Source of the DNA: Amarobacter sp035326025
Lineage (GTDB): Bacteria; Chloroflexota; Dehalococcoidia; Tepidiformales; Tepidiformaceae
DNA length: 64,000 nt
Reading direction: 5' to 3'
Assembly (NCBI GenBank): GCA_035326025.1
Contig: DAOKYT010000006.1
Coordinates: forward strand, 12,470-76,469
A program made the translations under genes and the position numbers. Below, piece by piece: positions 1-8,669 of this stretch. The notes beneath the pieces were generated by a model. The model searched no databases and was not told the origin of the DNA. It worked only from the letters and a program-made list of their open reading frames with translations. Position 1 is the first letter of the stretch. Every line of letters begins with the position of its first letter.

Positions 1-386
1 CTCCCGCCGCCGTAGCCGCCACCGCCGCCGCCACCGAAGCTGCGGGTACCACCACCACCGCCACCGCCACCCGAGAGGGTGCGGGGCTGAGGCTGGAAGC
101 AGTCACTGCAGTACACCGGACGATCGCCGCGAGGTTCGAATGGAACTTTGGCTTCCTTGCCGCACGATGCGCAGGTCGCATCGAACATTTGCCGTGGCGG
201 CCGGCGATCGGCGAATCCGCCGCCTTCACCTCCGCCCATTGTGCCCTTCCGTGCCCGGCGGCAGTTGGGGCAGCGCCGGGGCTCACGCGTAAAGCCCTTC
301 GACGCATGGAACTCCTGTTCACCCGCGGTGAACACGAACGACTCGCTGCAGTCGCTGCAGACGAGCGTCTTGTCGGTGTACGACAC
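1..386 (-). CDS. CxxC-x17-CxxC zinc-ribbon protein (partial, C-terminus off the left edge)
   Basis: Translating the minus strand gives a small protein with two zinc ribbons followed by a Gly-rich tail. The first ribbon has CSDC paired with CPNC. The second has CASC and CSDC separated by exactly 17 residues, the signature of the CxxC-x17-CxxC zinc-binding family. From about residue 105 it becomes almost pure Gly with a few Thr, Arg, Ser and Phe, and it leaves the window still open. The start is a GTG with a perfect AGGAGG eight bases upstream. The family has no established function; nucleic-acid or protein binding is a guess from the ribbons. Confidence 0.8.
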   Translation of the reverse strand, partial: MSYTDKTLVCSDCSESFVFTAGEQEFHASKGFTREPRRCPNCRRARKGTMGGGEGGGFADRRPPRQMFDATCASCGKEAKVPFEPRGDRPVYCSDCFQPQPRTLSGGGGGGGGTRSFGGGGGGGYGGG

Positions 387-628
387 CCAATGACCCTCCT
401 GAATTTGCGTGGAACCTACGGTCATCGAGCGCCGGTGGAATTCGAATGACCTCTCCGTGAGGCCGATGGAACGCGGTTACCGGTGTCAGCGTACCAGTAC
501 CGATCCCGGCTGTCATCAAGAATGTGCTGATTTCGGTTCGACAGGCAGCAATCATCCGGCCGCGGAAGACCGCCATGCGGGAGCCTGGGCAGGCCAGCCG
601 CTTCCAAGCCTCCCGAAGAAAGCTGCGC

Positions 629-777
629 TATACTCTCCGCTAACCGTCCCCTTCGCAGCCAGGTCCGGGCCCAACGGTCCCCACGGGGAAGTCGCGGAAC
701 CTGGCGAGACGGCAGCCCGGGTTTTCACCCGGAAAGGGCCCAAGTACCCCCACGCACAGTGGAAGGAGGCTTGGGAC
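629..777 (+). promoter_or_regulatory. Promoter -10 and structured leader upstream of aconitase
   Basis: TATACT at 629-634 is a good -10 but has no convincing -35. The following 140 bases fold readily by eye. GCCAGGT (658-664) pairs with ACCTGGC (699-705). CCGGGT (717-722) pairs with ACCCGG (727-732) around a TTTC loop. CCCCTTC (648-654) can pair with GAAGGAG (762-768), which is the ribosome-binding site of the small upstream ORF. I do not recognise a known riboswitch class here. Between 387 and 628 I see no gene or site. Confidence 0.4.
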
Positions 778-816
778 ATGGGAATCAGCCCGCCCACACG
801 CACCAGACCCTTCTAG
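778..816 (+). CDS. Putative 12-residue leader peptide upstream of aconitase
   Basis: An ATG at 778 follows AAGGAGG by eight bases, as good a ribosome-binding site as any in the window, and opens a 12-codon ORF ending in TAG. The peptide is MGISPPTRTRPF, rich in Pro and Arg. It lies 70 bases before the aconitase start. The strong site argues for translation; an attenuation role is inference. Consecutive Pro codons and repeated Arg codons are typical of stalling leader peptides, but no terminator hairpin with a T-run follows. Confidence 0.35.
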   Translation: MGISPPTRTRPF

Positions 817-886
817 CCCGTCGTACCGGCGAGTTCCACTCTGCGCCGGCGTACGCCGGTAGCCTTCCATGCAAGGAGTCGACACG

Positions 887-3475
887 GTGCACCCTGACAC
901 GTTCTCCAGCCGTTCCACGCTCACCACCGGTGGCGGCACTTACACCTACTTCTCGCTCGATGCCCTCCGCCAGAAGGGCATCGGCCATATCGACCGCCTT
1001 CCGTTCTCATTGAAGATCCTGCTCGAAAATCTCGTGCGCCTCGAAGACGGCCGCGCCGTCACGCGCGACGACATCGAGGCGTTGGCCTCCTGGGAGCCGA
1101 ACAGCGGGACCGGCCGCGAAATCGCGTTCACACCTGCCCGTGTGCTCCTCCAGGACTTCACGGGCGTGCCGGTGGTTGTCGACCTGGCCTCGATGCGCGA
1201 GGCCATCGGGAAGCTCGGTGGCGACCCAGGCCGGATCAATCCACTCCAGCGCGTCGACCTCGTCATCGACCACTCGGTACAGGTCGACAACTTCGGGACA
1301 GCCGACGCCTTCGCGCTTAATGTGGAGAAAGAGTTCGAGCGCAACCGGGAGCGTTACCAGTTCCTGCGGTGGGGCCAGCAGGCGTTCGACAACTTTCGCG
1401 TGGTCCCCCCGGGGACGGGCATCGTCCACCAGGTGAACCTCGAGTACCTCGCGTCGGTGGTGTTCGAGAAAGAGGAGGGTGGAGTCACGCTCGCGTACCC
1501 GGACACACTCGTGGGTACGGACTCCCACACCACGATGATCAATGGCCTGGGTGTGCTGGGATGGGGCGTCGGTGGCATCGAAGCCGAGGCCGCCATGCTC
1601 GGCCAGCCGGTGGCGATGCTCATCCCCGAGGTGGTTGGGTTCCGCCTCACGGGGAAGCTGCCCGAAGGCGCGACGGGCACCGACCTGGTGTTGCGCGTGA
1701 CGCAGATGCTCCGTGAACGTGGCGTCGTTGGGAAGTTCGTGGAATTCTACGGGACCGGGCTTTCCAGCCTGCCGCTGGCCGCTCGCGCAACCATCGCGAA
1801 CATGGCGCCGGAGTATGGCGCGACGATGGGGTTCTTCCCGGTGGACGCCGAGACGCTGAACTACCTGCGCTTCACCGGCCGCGACGAAAAGCTCGTCACG
1901 CTGGTGGAAGCCTACAGCAAGGCGCAGGGCCTGTTCCGCACCGACGAGACGCCCGACCCGGTGTTCTCGGACACGCTCGAGCTCGACCTGGGCGATGTTG
2001 TGCCCGCGATCGCCGGGCCGCGGAGGCCCCAGGACCGGATCCCGCTGACCGCGGCAAAGGCTGATTGGGAGAGGAACCTGTCCGGGATGATCGACCCGGC
2101 GAAGGCTGGAGCCAGGGGGCACATCCAGGACGGCGTCTCATTCGACTTGAAGCACGGTTCGGTGGTGATCGCCGCCATCACCAGCTGCACCAACACCTCC
2201 AACCCGGAGGTGATGCTCGGCGCGGGCCTGCTGGCCCGGAAGGCGGTGGAGAAGGGCCTGAGGACGCCGCCGTGGGTGAAGACGAGCCTCGCGCCCGGGT
2301 CGCAGGTGGTCACCGACTACCTCGATGCCGCCGGAGTGACACCCGCGCTCGACGCGCTCGGGTTCAACCTCGTTGGGTACGGCTGCACGACCTGCATCGG
2401 GAATTCGGGCCCGCTGGACCCCCGCATCAGCGACGCGATCAAGGACAACGACCTGGTCGCCGCAGCCGTGCTTTCGGGGAACCGAAACTTCGAGGGCCGC
2501 GTGAATCCCGACACGCGCGCCAACTACCTGGCTTCTCCGCCGCTCGTTGTCGCCTATGCCCTGGCCGGACGCGTTGATATCGACCTTTACAACGAACCGA
2601 TCGGCACGGGCGAGGACGGCCAGCCCGTCTACCTTCGCGACATCTGGCCGTCGCAGGCAGAGGTCGCCGAGGCGATTCGTACGTCGGTGCGCTCCGAGAT
2701 GTTCCGCAAGCGGTACGCGGAGGTGTTCAAGGGCGACGAGCGCTGGCGCAACCTGGACACGCCAACCGGCAAACTCTTCAAGTGGGACGCAAGGTCCACC
2801 TACATCAAGAACCCGCCCTATTTCGACAGCCTGACGCTGACACCAGGCCCGGTAACCGACATCAGCGGCGGGCGGGTACTCGTGATGGTGGGCGATTCGG
2901 TGACGACCGACCACATCTCGCCCGCGGGCAACATTAGCGCCAACAGCCCGGCCGGCATCTACCTCAGGGAGATGGGCGTCGACCGTGCCGACTTCAACCA
3001 GTACGGGGCACGCCGCGGCCACGACGAGGTGATGGTGCGTGGTACGTTCGCGAACATCCGCCTGCGCAACCACCTGGCGCCCGGCACCGAGGGCGGAGTG
3101 ACACAGCACCTGCCCGACGGCGAGGAGATGACCATCTTCGATGCGTCGGTGCGGTACCGCGCTGAAGGCGTACCCCTGCTGGTGTTGGCCGGCAAGGAGT
3201 ATGGCACGGGCTCATCCCGCGACTGGGCCGCGAAGGGTGTGAGCCTGCTCGGCGTCAAGGCCGTCATCGCGGAGTCCTACGAACGCATTCACCGGAGCAA
3301 CCTGGTGGGCATGGGCGTACTGCCGCTCCAGTACCTCCCCGGCGAGAATCGTGAGTCTCTTGGCCTGACTGGCCGCGAGACCTACACCATCGCGGGGATC
3401 GCCTCCGGCCTCCAGCCGGGCAAGCGCCTGGCGGTGACGGCGGTGGCAGACGATGGCACCACGATCGCCTTCTAG
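887..3475 (+). CDS. acnA: Aconitate hydratase A (ends early at an in-frame TAG)
   Basis: Aconitase of the AcnA/IRP1 type interconverts citrate and isocitrate in the TCA cycle. The three 4Fe-4S ligands are visible: Cys434 in SCTNT, and Cys500 and Cys503 in GCTTCIGNSG. SGNRNFEGR and the C-terminal swivel motif YGTGSSRDWAAKG are intact. I choose GTG at 887 because AAGGAG sits eight bases upstream; an ATG at 869 is in frame but lacks a site. The frame stops at TAG (3473-3475, codon 863), yet the usual last 34 residues of the family follow in the same frame up to a TGA at 3575. The isocitrate dehydrogenase gene lies just downstream, so the two consecutive TCA steps are probably co-transcribed. Confidence 0.93.
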   Translation: MHPDTFSSRSTLTTGGGTYTYFSLDALRQKGIGHIDRLPFSLKILLENLVRLEDGRAVTRDDIEALASWEPNSGTGREIAFTPARVLLQDFTGVPVVVDLASMREAIGKLGGDPGRINPLQRVDLVIDHSVQVDNFGTADAFALNVEKEFERNRERYQFLRWGQQAFDNFRVVPPGTGIVHQVNLEYLASVVFEKEEGGVTLAYPDTLVGTDSHTTMINGLGVLGWGVGGIEAEAAMLGQPVAMLIPEVVGFRLTGKLPEGATGTDLVLRVTQMLRERGVVGKFVEFYGTGLSSLPLAARATIANMAPEYGATMGFFPVDAETLNYLRFTGRDEKLVTLVEAYSKAQGLFRTDETPDPVFSDTLELDLGDVVPAIAGPRRPQDRIPLTAAKADWERNLSGMIDPAKAGARGHIQDGVSFDLKHGSVVIAAITSCTNTSNPEVMLGAGLLARKAVEKGLRTPPWVKTSLAPGSQVVTDYLDAAGVTPALDALGFNLVGYGCTTCIGNSGPLDPRISDAIKDNDLVAAAVLSGNRNFEGRVNPDTRANYLASPPLVVAYALAGRVDIDLYNEPIGTGEDGQPVYLRDIWPSQAEVAEAIRTSVRSEMFRKRYAEVFKGDERWRNLDTPTGKLFKWDARSTYIKNPPYFDSLTLTPGPVTDISGGRVLVMVGDSVTTDHISPAGNISANSPAGIYLREMGVDRADFNQYGARRGHDEVMVRGTFANIRLRNHLAPGTEGGVTQHLPDGEEMTIFDASVRYRAEGVPLLVLAGKEYGTGSSRDWAAKGVSLLGVKAVIAESYERIHRSNLVGMGVLPLQYLPGENRESLGLTGRETYTIAGIASGLQPGKRLAVTAVADDGTTIAF

Positions 3476-3577
3476 GCGCTATGCCGCATCGACACCCCGG
3501 GCGCGCTGGGTTACTACCGCCACGGCGGGATCCTGCCGTACGTACTGCGCCAGCTGGCCACCCGGCCCCAGGCGTGA
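3476..3577 (+). pseudogene. In-frame C-terminal tail of aconitase beyond the TAG codon
   Basis: Directly after the TAG, in the same frame, the sequence encodes ALCRIDTPGALGYYRHGG, then ILPYVLRQLA, and ends at TGA 3575-3577. The YYRHGGIL...VLR pattern is the conserved extreme C-terminus of AcnA proteins such as CitB. Read through, the enzyme would be 896 residues, a normal family length. A single substitution such as GAG, CAG or AAG to TAG would explain the interruption. There is no ribosome-binding site for independent translation. Confidence 0.8.
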
Positions 3578-3610
3578 GCCCACAAGGAAAGCAAGAGGAG
3601 CAACCTTCCC

Positions 3611-4831
3611 ATGGCGAAAATCAAGGTCGTTAACCCGGTCGTCGAGCTCGATGGCGACGAAATGACCCGCATCATCTGGCAGTTCATCAAGGACAAGCTC
3701 ATCCTGCCGTACCTTGATATCCAGCTGGAGTACTACGACCTTGGCATCGAGCACCGTGACGCGACGAACGACCAGGTGACCGTTGATGCCGCCAATGCGA
3801 TCAAGAAGCACGGCGTCGGCGTGAAGTGCGCGACCATCACCCCGGACGAGGCCCGCGTCGCGGAATTCAACCTGAAGCAGATGTGGAAGTCGCCCAATGG
3901 CACGATCAGGAACATCCTCGGCGGCGTGGTGTTCCGCGAGCCAATCATCTGTTCGAACATCCCGCGCCTCGTCCCGGGGTGGACGAAGCCGATCGTCATT
4001 GGCCGCCATGCTCACGGCGACCAGTACAAGGCGACCGACTTCAAGGTGCCGGGCCCCGGCACCGTCACCATCAGCTGGGTGCCCGAAGGCGGGGGAGAGC
4101 CAATCCAGCTGGAGGTCGCGAAGTTCCCCGGCCCCGGCATCGCCATGGGTATGTACAACTTCGATGACTCGATCCGGGATTTCGCCCGCGCATCGTTCCG
4201 CTACGGGCTCGATCGCAAGTACCCGGTCTACCTTTCGACCAAGAACACCATCCTCAAGGCGTACGACGGGCGTTTCAAGGACATCTTCCAGGAGGTGTTC
4301 GACGCGGAGTTCGCCACTGACTTCAAGGCGGCGGGGCTGACGTATGAGCACCGCCTCATCGACGACATGGTCGCCGCCTCGATGAAGTGGGAGGGCGGCT
4401 ATCTCTGGGCCTGCAAGAATTACGACGGCGATGTCCAATCGGACACGATCGCGCAGGGCTTCGGGTCGCTGGGCCTGATGACATCGGTGCTGCTGACACC
4501 CGATGGGAAGACGTGCGAAGCGGAGGCCGCCCACGGCACGGTCACCCGGCACTACCGCGCCCATCAGCGCGGCGAGAAGACCTCGACAAACCCGATCGCA
4601 TCGATCTTCGCGTGGACGCGCGGGCTCGCGTTCCGCGCCAAGCTCGACAACACGCCCGAGGTGGCGCGCTTCGCCGAGACCCTCGAACAGGTGTGCGTGG
4701 AGACGGTTGAAGGTGGCGAAATGACCAAGGACCTCGCCATCCTGATCTCGCCCGATAGCCCCTGGCTGACGACGGAGGGCTTCCTGGACGCGCTCGACCG
4801 GAACCTGCGGAAGAAGATGGCGGCCTGGTAG
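3611..4831 (+). CDS. icd: NADP-dependent isocitrate dehydrogenase (eukaryotic-type subfamily)
   Basis: This 406-residue protein oxidatively decarboxylates isocitrate to 2-oxoglutarate. It opens with MAKIKVVNPVVELDGDEMTR and carries SPNGTIRNILGGVVFREPI and STKNTILKAYDGRFKDIF, the hallmark blocks of the homodimeric NADP-IDH family shared by eukaryotes and many bacteria rather than the E. coli Icd type. Length matches the family. GAGGAG lies ten bases before the ATG. It follows aconitase on the same strand with a short spacer, so the two probably share the upstream leader. Confidence 0.95.
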   Translation: MAKIKVVNPVVELDGDEMTRIIWQFIKDKLILPYLDIQLEYYDLGIEHRDATNDQVTVDAANAIKKHGVGVKCATITPDEARVAEFNLKQMWKSPNGTIRNILGGVVFREPIICSNIPRLVPGWTKPIVIGRHAHGDQYKATDFKVPGPGTVTISWVPEGGGEPIQLEVAKFPGPGIAMGMYNFDDSIRDFARASFRYGLDRKYPVYLSTKNTILKAYDGRFKDIFQEVFDAEFATDFKAAGLTYEHRLIDDMVAASMKWEGGYLWACKNYDGDVQSDTIAQGFGSLGLMTSVLLTPDGKTCEAEAAHGTVTRHYRAHQRGEKTSTNPIASIFAWTRGLAFRAKLDNTPEVARFAETLEQVCVETVEGGEMTKDLAILISPDSPWLTTEGFLDALDRNLRKKMAAW

Positions 4832-4883
4832 GCCTAAAGGCCTGGGGCGAGGCGGACTCCCCCTCCACGTGCACCGTGAGTAG

Positions 4884-5150
4884 TCAGGCGACCGGCGTGA
4901 GCGACAACAGGTGGCGGACTTCAACGCCGCCGTCGAGCTCGTCCCAGTAGATGGCGAACCCGCCCGGTTCGAGGCGCCAACGCCGGCGCTGCGCATCTGT
5001 GGCATCGCGGAGCCAGTGAAGCCATGGCCTGTCCAGCCCGATCTCAACGATGCGACCATCGCTGAGTTGCACACGGAGGGTCTTCTCTGATAGCTCCGCG
5101 TCCACGGCTGTCACCTCTGACTCAGCGCTCGAACTTTCCGAAGTAGCCAT
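4884..5150 (-). CDS. DUF2442-type small protein
   Basis: An 88-residue protein in which the second half (LRVQLSDGRIVEIGLD, WRLEPGGFAIYWDELDGGV) matches the DUF2442 pattern. The ATG at 5150 lies inside the end of the preceding DUF4160 frame, the usual overlapping arrangement of this pair. It is the last gene of the dinG operon. DUF4160/DUF2442 pairs resemble small two-gene modules and have been suspected to be toxin-antitoxin-like, but their function is not established. The upstream frame is also open through this gene because of the DUF4160 frameshift, so the two could be read as one artificial 159-residue protein. Confidence 0.7.
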   Translation of the reverse strand: MATSESSSAESEVTAVDAELSEKTLRVQLSDGRIVEIGLDRPWLHWLRDATDAQRRRWRLEPGGFAIYWDELDGGVEVRHLLSLTPVA

Positions 5151-5363
5151 TCCATGCCTCCAGGAACCTTCCCGCATTCGCGGCGCAAAGGCGGAGTACC
5201 TCTCCCAGTTCCCTCGAAGTGTATCCCGGTTGTGCTGCAATGCGACGGGATTGAGCCAGACCTTCGCCTCGCAGGAGTCGCGGAGGATGTGGATGTGGGG
5301 AGGCTCGACGCAATCGGACGAGTAAAAGCGAAACAGGTACTCCCCGATCCTGAACGTTGGCAT
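5122..5363 (-). pseudogene. DUF4160 protein, broken by a single-base frameshift
   Basis: The ATG at 5363 opens MPTFRIGEYLFRFYSSD, PPHIHILRD and VWLNPVALQHN, the N-terminal half of DUF4160. After residue 45 this frame loses similarity. One frame over, PGYTSRELGEVL and FLEAWNGYFGKFER continue the family pattern to a TGA at 5122. Adding one C near 5228, in the run AACCGGG, would restore an intact protein of about 80 residues. The ATG overlaps the stop of the GNAT gene by one base. Either a real frameshift or a sequencing deletion in a short C/G run. Confidence 0.72.
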
Positions 5364-5734
5364 TAGTTCATGCCCCGCTCGAACCAGATGCCGCCCTCCG
5401 GGCCCTCGCCGTGGCGCGGGCTGAAGCCCATGCGAATCCAGAAGTAGGCCGAGAGTCCGAGCGACGGGTGTGCCCAGGCGCGCAACCGGCGATACCCGGC
5501 CTCGCGTGCCGCCCCAACCAGCAGCCAGGCAGCCTCCGAACCGGCGCCGTAGCCGCGGTGGGTGTCATCGATGCAGAGCCGCTGGATAGTGAGGCCATCG
5601 CCGGCGGGCTCGACCTCGACCATCCCGACTCGCTGGCCATCCGCGATCCGCACGACGGCCAGGCCGGTTGGCCCCACGGGGACCAGCTCAAACCGCGTTC
5701 CGCGCGCGGCAAGGCCAGCGGAAGGTCCGTTCAT
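5363..5734 (-). CDS. GNAT-family N-acetyltransferase
   Basis: A 123-residue protein with the GNAT acetyl-CoA binding motif A (LCIDDTHRGYGAGSEAAWLL at about residues 54-73, with the R-G-x-G-A loop) and a motif B-like segment, AYFWIRMGF. The start overlaps the dinG stop in an ATGA arrangement, so it is translationally coupled. Acetyl-CoA-dependent acylation of a small molecule or protein N-terminus is expected from the fold; the substrate cannot be told from sequence. Confidence 0.8.
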   Translation of the reverse strand: MNGPSAGLAARGTRFELVPVGPTGLAVVRIADGQRVGMVEVEPAGDGLTIQRLCIDDTHRGYGAGSEAAWLLVGAAREAGYRRLRAWAHPSLGLSAYFWIRMGFSPRHGEGPEGGIWFERGMN

Positions 5735-8466
5735 CGTGACAGCCAGTCGCGCACCGCGTCGCCGACTTCGCGCGCGGGCGCCTTCAAGCGGGTGCACTCC
5801 GGCAGCGAGTTCAGGAAGGCCTTGCCGTACTGTTTCTCCCAGAACCGCCGGTCCAGCACGGCGACCACGCCCCGGTCGGACTTGTCGCGGATCAGCCGTC
5901 CAAACCCCTGGCGGAAGCGCAGGATCGCGGACGGCAGCGCATAGTCGATGAACGGGTTCGGATACTGCTCGGAGCGGGCCTTGAACACCGGGTCGGAGGG
6001 TACGCCGAACGGCAGCCTCGCGATGATAAGCAGGGACAGGGCGTCGCCGCGGATGTCGATGCCCTCCCAGAAGCTTGCGGTCCCGAGGACGAGCGTGCGG
6101 GGGTTGGACCGAAGCTGCTCGGTGAGCTGGCGTGGTGATCCATCGACTCCCTGGGCGAGTGCCAGGATCCCGCTGGCATCGAGCTCCGGCTTCACCAGTC
6201 CGGCGACGCGGCGGAGGGCCGCATTCGAGGTGAACAACGCCAGGGCCCGGCCACCCGAAGCCTGCGTGAGTTCGATGATGGCGCGGGCGACCGCGTCGAG
6301 GTAGTCGCGCGCGGCCGGGTCCGGCACGTCTTCCACGGCCGCGAGCAGCGTGGACCGGCGATAGTCGAAGGGCGACCCGAGCTGAAGGGTTTCGGGGTCT
6401 TCGAGGCCCAGCCGCTTCGCGGCGAAGCTCATGTCGCCGTTGGCACTCAGCGTCGCGCTGGTCGCGACGAGCGTCCCGGTCCTGGAGAACAGCTCCTCCC
6501 AGAGGCGTGGCCCAACTTCGATTGGGGCCGAATTGAGCGTGCCATTGCCTTCGCGATCGCGCCCGGTCCAGACGATCGTGTCCTCTCCAGGCGAACCCAT
6601 GAGCTGTTCGGCGAGGAGGTGGACCTCCTGGACGCGCCTCAGCGCCGTCTCGAACTCCGCGGCCAGCACATCGGCGGATTCCACGGCGGCTTCGGCGACG
6701 GCCTTCGCCGCGGTGGCGCCCCGGGCTTCCACATCGCGAATCGAGCGGAGCAGCGCATCCCAGGCCTCTTCCACGGCTTCCCACCGGTCACCGTGGCGCA
6801 AGGCGGGAGTCAGGAGCTGGCGGTCGTCCTCGCCGGCGGGAGTGAGCCGGCCGAGCGCCGCGAAGTACGGCCCGGCACGCTCGTGGCAGCGGGCCACGGC
6901 CTCTTCCAGCGACTTCGCCAGCAGTCCGAACGCCTCCTGGGGCAGCGCCCGGAGCAGGGTGACGACTCCGCCCTCGCGCTGTTCTCGCGAGCCGCGCCGG
7001 TGGATGCCCTCCAGCGCTTCAAGCATGCGCCGCAGGCTCAGGCTGGCCCCGAACTGGTTGGTGGCGACATCTTCGAGGTTGTGCGCCTCGTCGATCACGA
7101 GGTGGTCGAACTCGGGGATGGCACTGCCCCCCGCGGCGAGGTCGGCCAGCAGGAGCGCATGGTTGACCACGAGGATATGGGCCGACTCCGCGGCCTTGCG
7201 CGCGCGCAGCAAGAAGCAAGTTCCCTCGCGGACGTACCGGTTCTGCCTGGCGAGGCAATCCGCATCCTGCGCGCTGAAGCGCTGCCAAACGGACCATTCG
7301 CCGGGGGCGAGGTTGAGCTCCGAGCGGTCGCCCGTTTCCGTTTCCGGGAGCCAGAGCAGCATCGCCGAGCCCAGCCGGGCGAAGTCCGGGTCGCCCAACC
7401 CGGAGGCGTAGTTCGCGATCCAGCGCTGCAGGCAGAGGTAGTTCGACCGGCCCTTGAGCAGGCTCGCGCGGAGTTCCTGCTCGTCCGCGATAAACCCGGC
7501 CTGGACGAGGATTCGGCGCAGGGCGGGGATGTCCTTCGCCAGCAGCTGTTCCTGGAGCGCGATGGTGTTGGTCGAGACCACCACCCTGCGGCCATTTCGA
7601 ACGGCATCGATGGCGGCCGGGAGCAGGTAGGCGAGCGACTTGCCCACGCCGGTGCCGGCCTCGATGAGGTAATGGCCACCTCCCGAGAAGGCCTTCCGCA
7701 CGGCTTCCGCCATTTCCCTCTGCTCCGGGCGCTCTTCGAAGCCATCGAGGATTGTGGCAGCCGCGCGAAAGCCCGCCTCGATATCGCGCGGCGTGACGGG
7801 CAGCGGAGGCTCGTGCGGGGTGAGTGCCGGGTACTCCGGTGGCGGACTCAAGGCGGGGATGTGCCTGGCACCATCGGCTTCCCCGGCGGGGCCGGCAATG
7901 ACGGCTGCCAGTGCCGGCTGGTTGATCCCGACAAAGCGCGCAAGCTGGCTCCGCTGCGCCGGGTCGAGGCGGGCGGCGCGCGTCAGCAGGCGGGTGAACA
8001 CGGCGGCCGCCATCCGCGCGTCGCTCAGGGCGCGGTGGTGCTCGAAGGTTTCCAGGTCGAGCTCGCGGGCTACTTCCGCGAGGCCATGCGAGCGGAGGCG
8101 CGGCACCAGGTAGCGCGCGAGCTCCGCCGTATCGATGGCATCCACCTCCAGGCGCACGCCTTCACGGGCAAGGTAGTGGAGGTCGAACCCGATGTTATGT
8201 CCAACAACCTGGCTCGAACCCACGAAGGCTTCGATCTCGGGGCCAGCCGCGGCGATGGTGGCAGCCCCCCGAACCATCTGATTGGTGACACCCGTGAACC
8301 GCTCGATGAATGCCGGGATTTCGCGGCCCGGGTTTACCAGCCGCCGGAAGGTTTCGAGCTCCGTGCCTGACTCATCGAAGCGGACCGCGCCAATCTCGAT
8401 GATGCGGTCTTGCTCCGGGTCGAGGCCAGTCGTTTCGAGGTCAAGCGCGACGTAGGTGCGGGTCAT
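5731..8466 (-). CDS. dinG: DinG-family DNA helicase fused to a DnaQ-type 3'-5' exonuclease
   Basis: About 911 residues. The N-terminal 170 carry a DEDDh exonuclease: ALDLETTGLDPEQDRIIEIG, HNIGFDLHYL and HRALSDA. The rest is an XPD/DinG superfamily 2 helicase with Walker A IEAGTGVGKSLAYLL and DEAH box VIDEAHNLED. Four Cys in the segment between about residues 355 and 435 could bind the FeS cluster seen in DinG. I prefer the ATG at 8466, since the likely promoter -10 (8492-8497) lies inside the longer TTG frame that starts at 8520. It heads an operon with GNAT, DUF4160 and DUF2442. Probable role: resolving unusual DNA structures during repair. Confidence 0.9.
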   Translation of the reverse strand: MTRTYVALDLETTGLDPEQDRIIEIGAVRFDESGTELETFRRLVNPGREIPAFIERFTGVTNQMVRGAATIAAAGPEIEAFVGSSQVVGHNIGFDLHYLAREGVRLEVDAIDTAELARYLVPRLRSHGLAEVARELDLETFEHHRALSDARMAAAVFTRLLTRAARLDPAQRSQLARFVGINQPALAAVIAGPAGEADGARHIPALSPPPEYPALTPHEPPLPVTPRDIEAGFRAAATILDGFEERPEQREMAEAVRKAFSGGGHYLIEAGTGVGKSLAYLLPAAIDAVRNGRRVVVSTNTIALQEQLLAKDIPALRRILVQAGFIADEQELRASLLKGRSNYLCLQRWIANYASGLGDPDFARLGSAMLLWLPETETGDRSELNLAPGEWSVWQRFSAQDADCLARQNRYVREGTCFLLRARKAAESAHILVVNHALLLADLAAGGSAIPEFDHLVIDEAHNLEDVATNQFGASLSLRRMLEALEGIHRRGSREQREGGVVTLLRALPQEAFGLLAKSLEEAVARCHERAGPYFAALGRLTPAGEDDRQLLTPALRHGDRWEAVEEAWDALLRSIRDVEARGATAAKAVAEAAVESADVLAAEFETALRRVQEVHLLAEQLMGSPGEDTIVWTGRDREGNGTLNSAPIEVGPRLWEELFSRTGTLVATSATLSANGDMSFAAKRLGLEDPETLQLGSPFDYRRSTLLAAVEDVPDPAARDYLDAVARAIIELTQASGGRALALFTSNAALRRVAGLVKPELDASGILALAQGVDGSPRQLTEQLRSNPRTLVLGTASFWEGIDIRGDALSLLIIARLPFGVPSDPVFKARSEQYPNPFIDYALPSAILRFRQGFGRLIRDKSDRGVVAVLDRRFWEKQYGKAFLNSLPECTRLKAPAREVGDAVRDWLSR

Positions 8467-8491
8467 GGTACGAACATCCGTGCGAAGAGGC

Positions 8492-8520
8492 AGTCTACGG
8501 CCCTCATCGGTCTGGGCCAA
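8492..8520 (-). promoter_or_regulatory. Putative promoter of the dinG operon
   Basis: On the minus strand TTGGCC (8515-8520) is followed after 17 bases by TAGACT (8492-8497). The same TAGACT hexamer serves the tRNA-Val cluster. Transcription from here would give a leader of about 20 bases before the ATG at 8466. Confidence 0.5.
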
Positions 8521-8598
8521 TTGACGTTGACAATGCTCGTTTTCACACGCGACAGGACATGACGCCTTCCGTCGGGGTCAGGCGTGCGGCAGCCGCCG

Positions 8599-8628
8599 TT
8601 GAGGCGCCTTCTCCGGCATGCGTAGAAT
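8599..8628 (+). promoter_or_regulatory. Putative promoter of the EF-G-like gene
   Basis: TTGAGG (8599-8604) and TAGAAT (8623-8628) are separated by 18 bases and point toward the gene starting at 8670, divergent from the dinG promoter. Both hexamers are close to the sigma-70 consensus. Confidence 0.5.
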
Positions 8629-8669
8629 CGGGCACCACGGGTCACCCCAGCGAATGGAGGTTTGCGTCT

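Noticed and set aside
640..777. Known riboswitch (cobalamin, c-di-GMP, glutamine and others) before aconitase
   Set aside because: CACGCACAG recalls the c-di-GMP-I motif, but the rest of the consensus is absent. Other classes fail on their core blocks.
409..816. 135-codon plus-strand frame upstream of aconitase
   Set aside because: It overlaps the zinc-ribbon 5' region and the structured leader, and only its last 12 codons have a good start signal.
5363..6784. 473-codon minus-strand frame through the dinG end
   Set aside because: Only the last 123 codons (GNAT) are real; the remainder reads dinG in the wrong frame.
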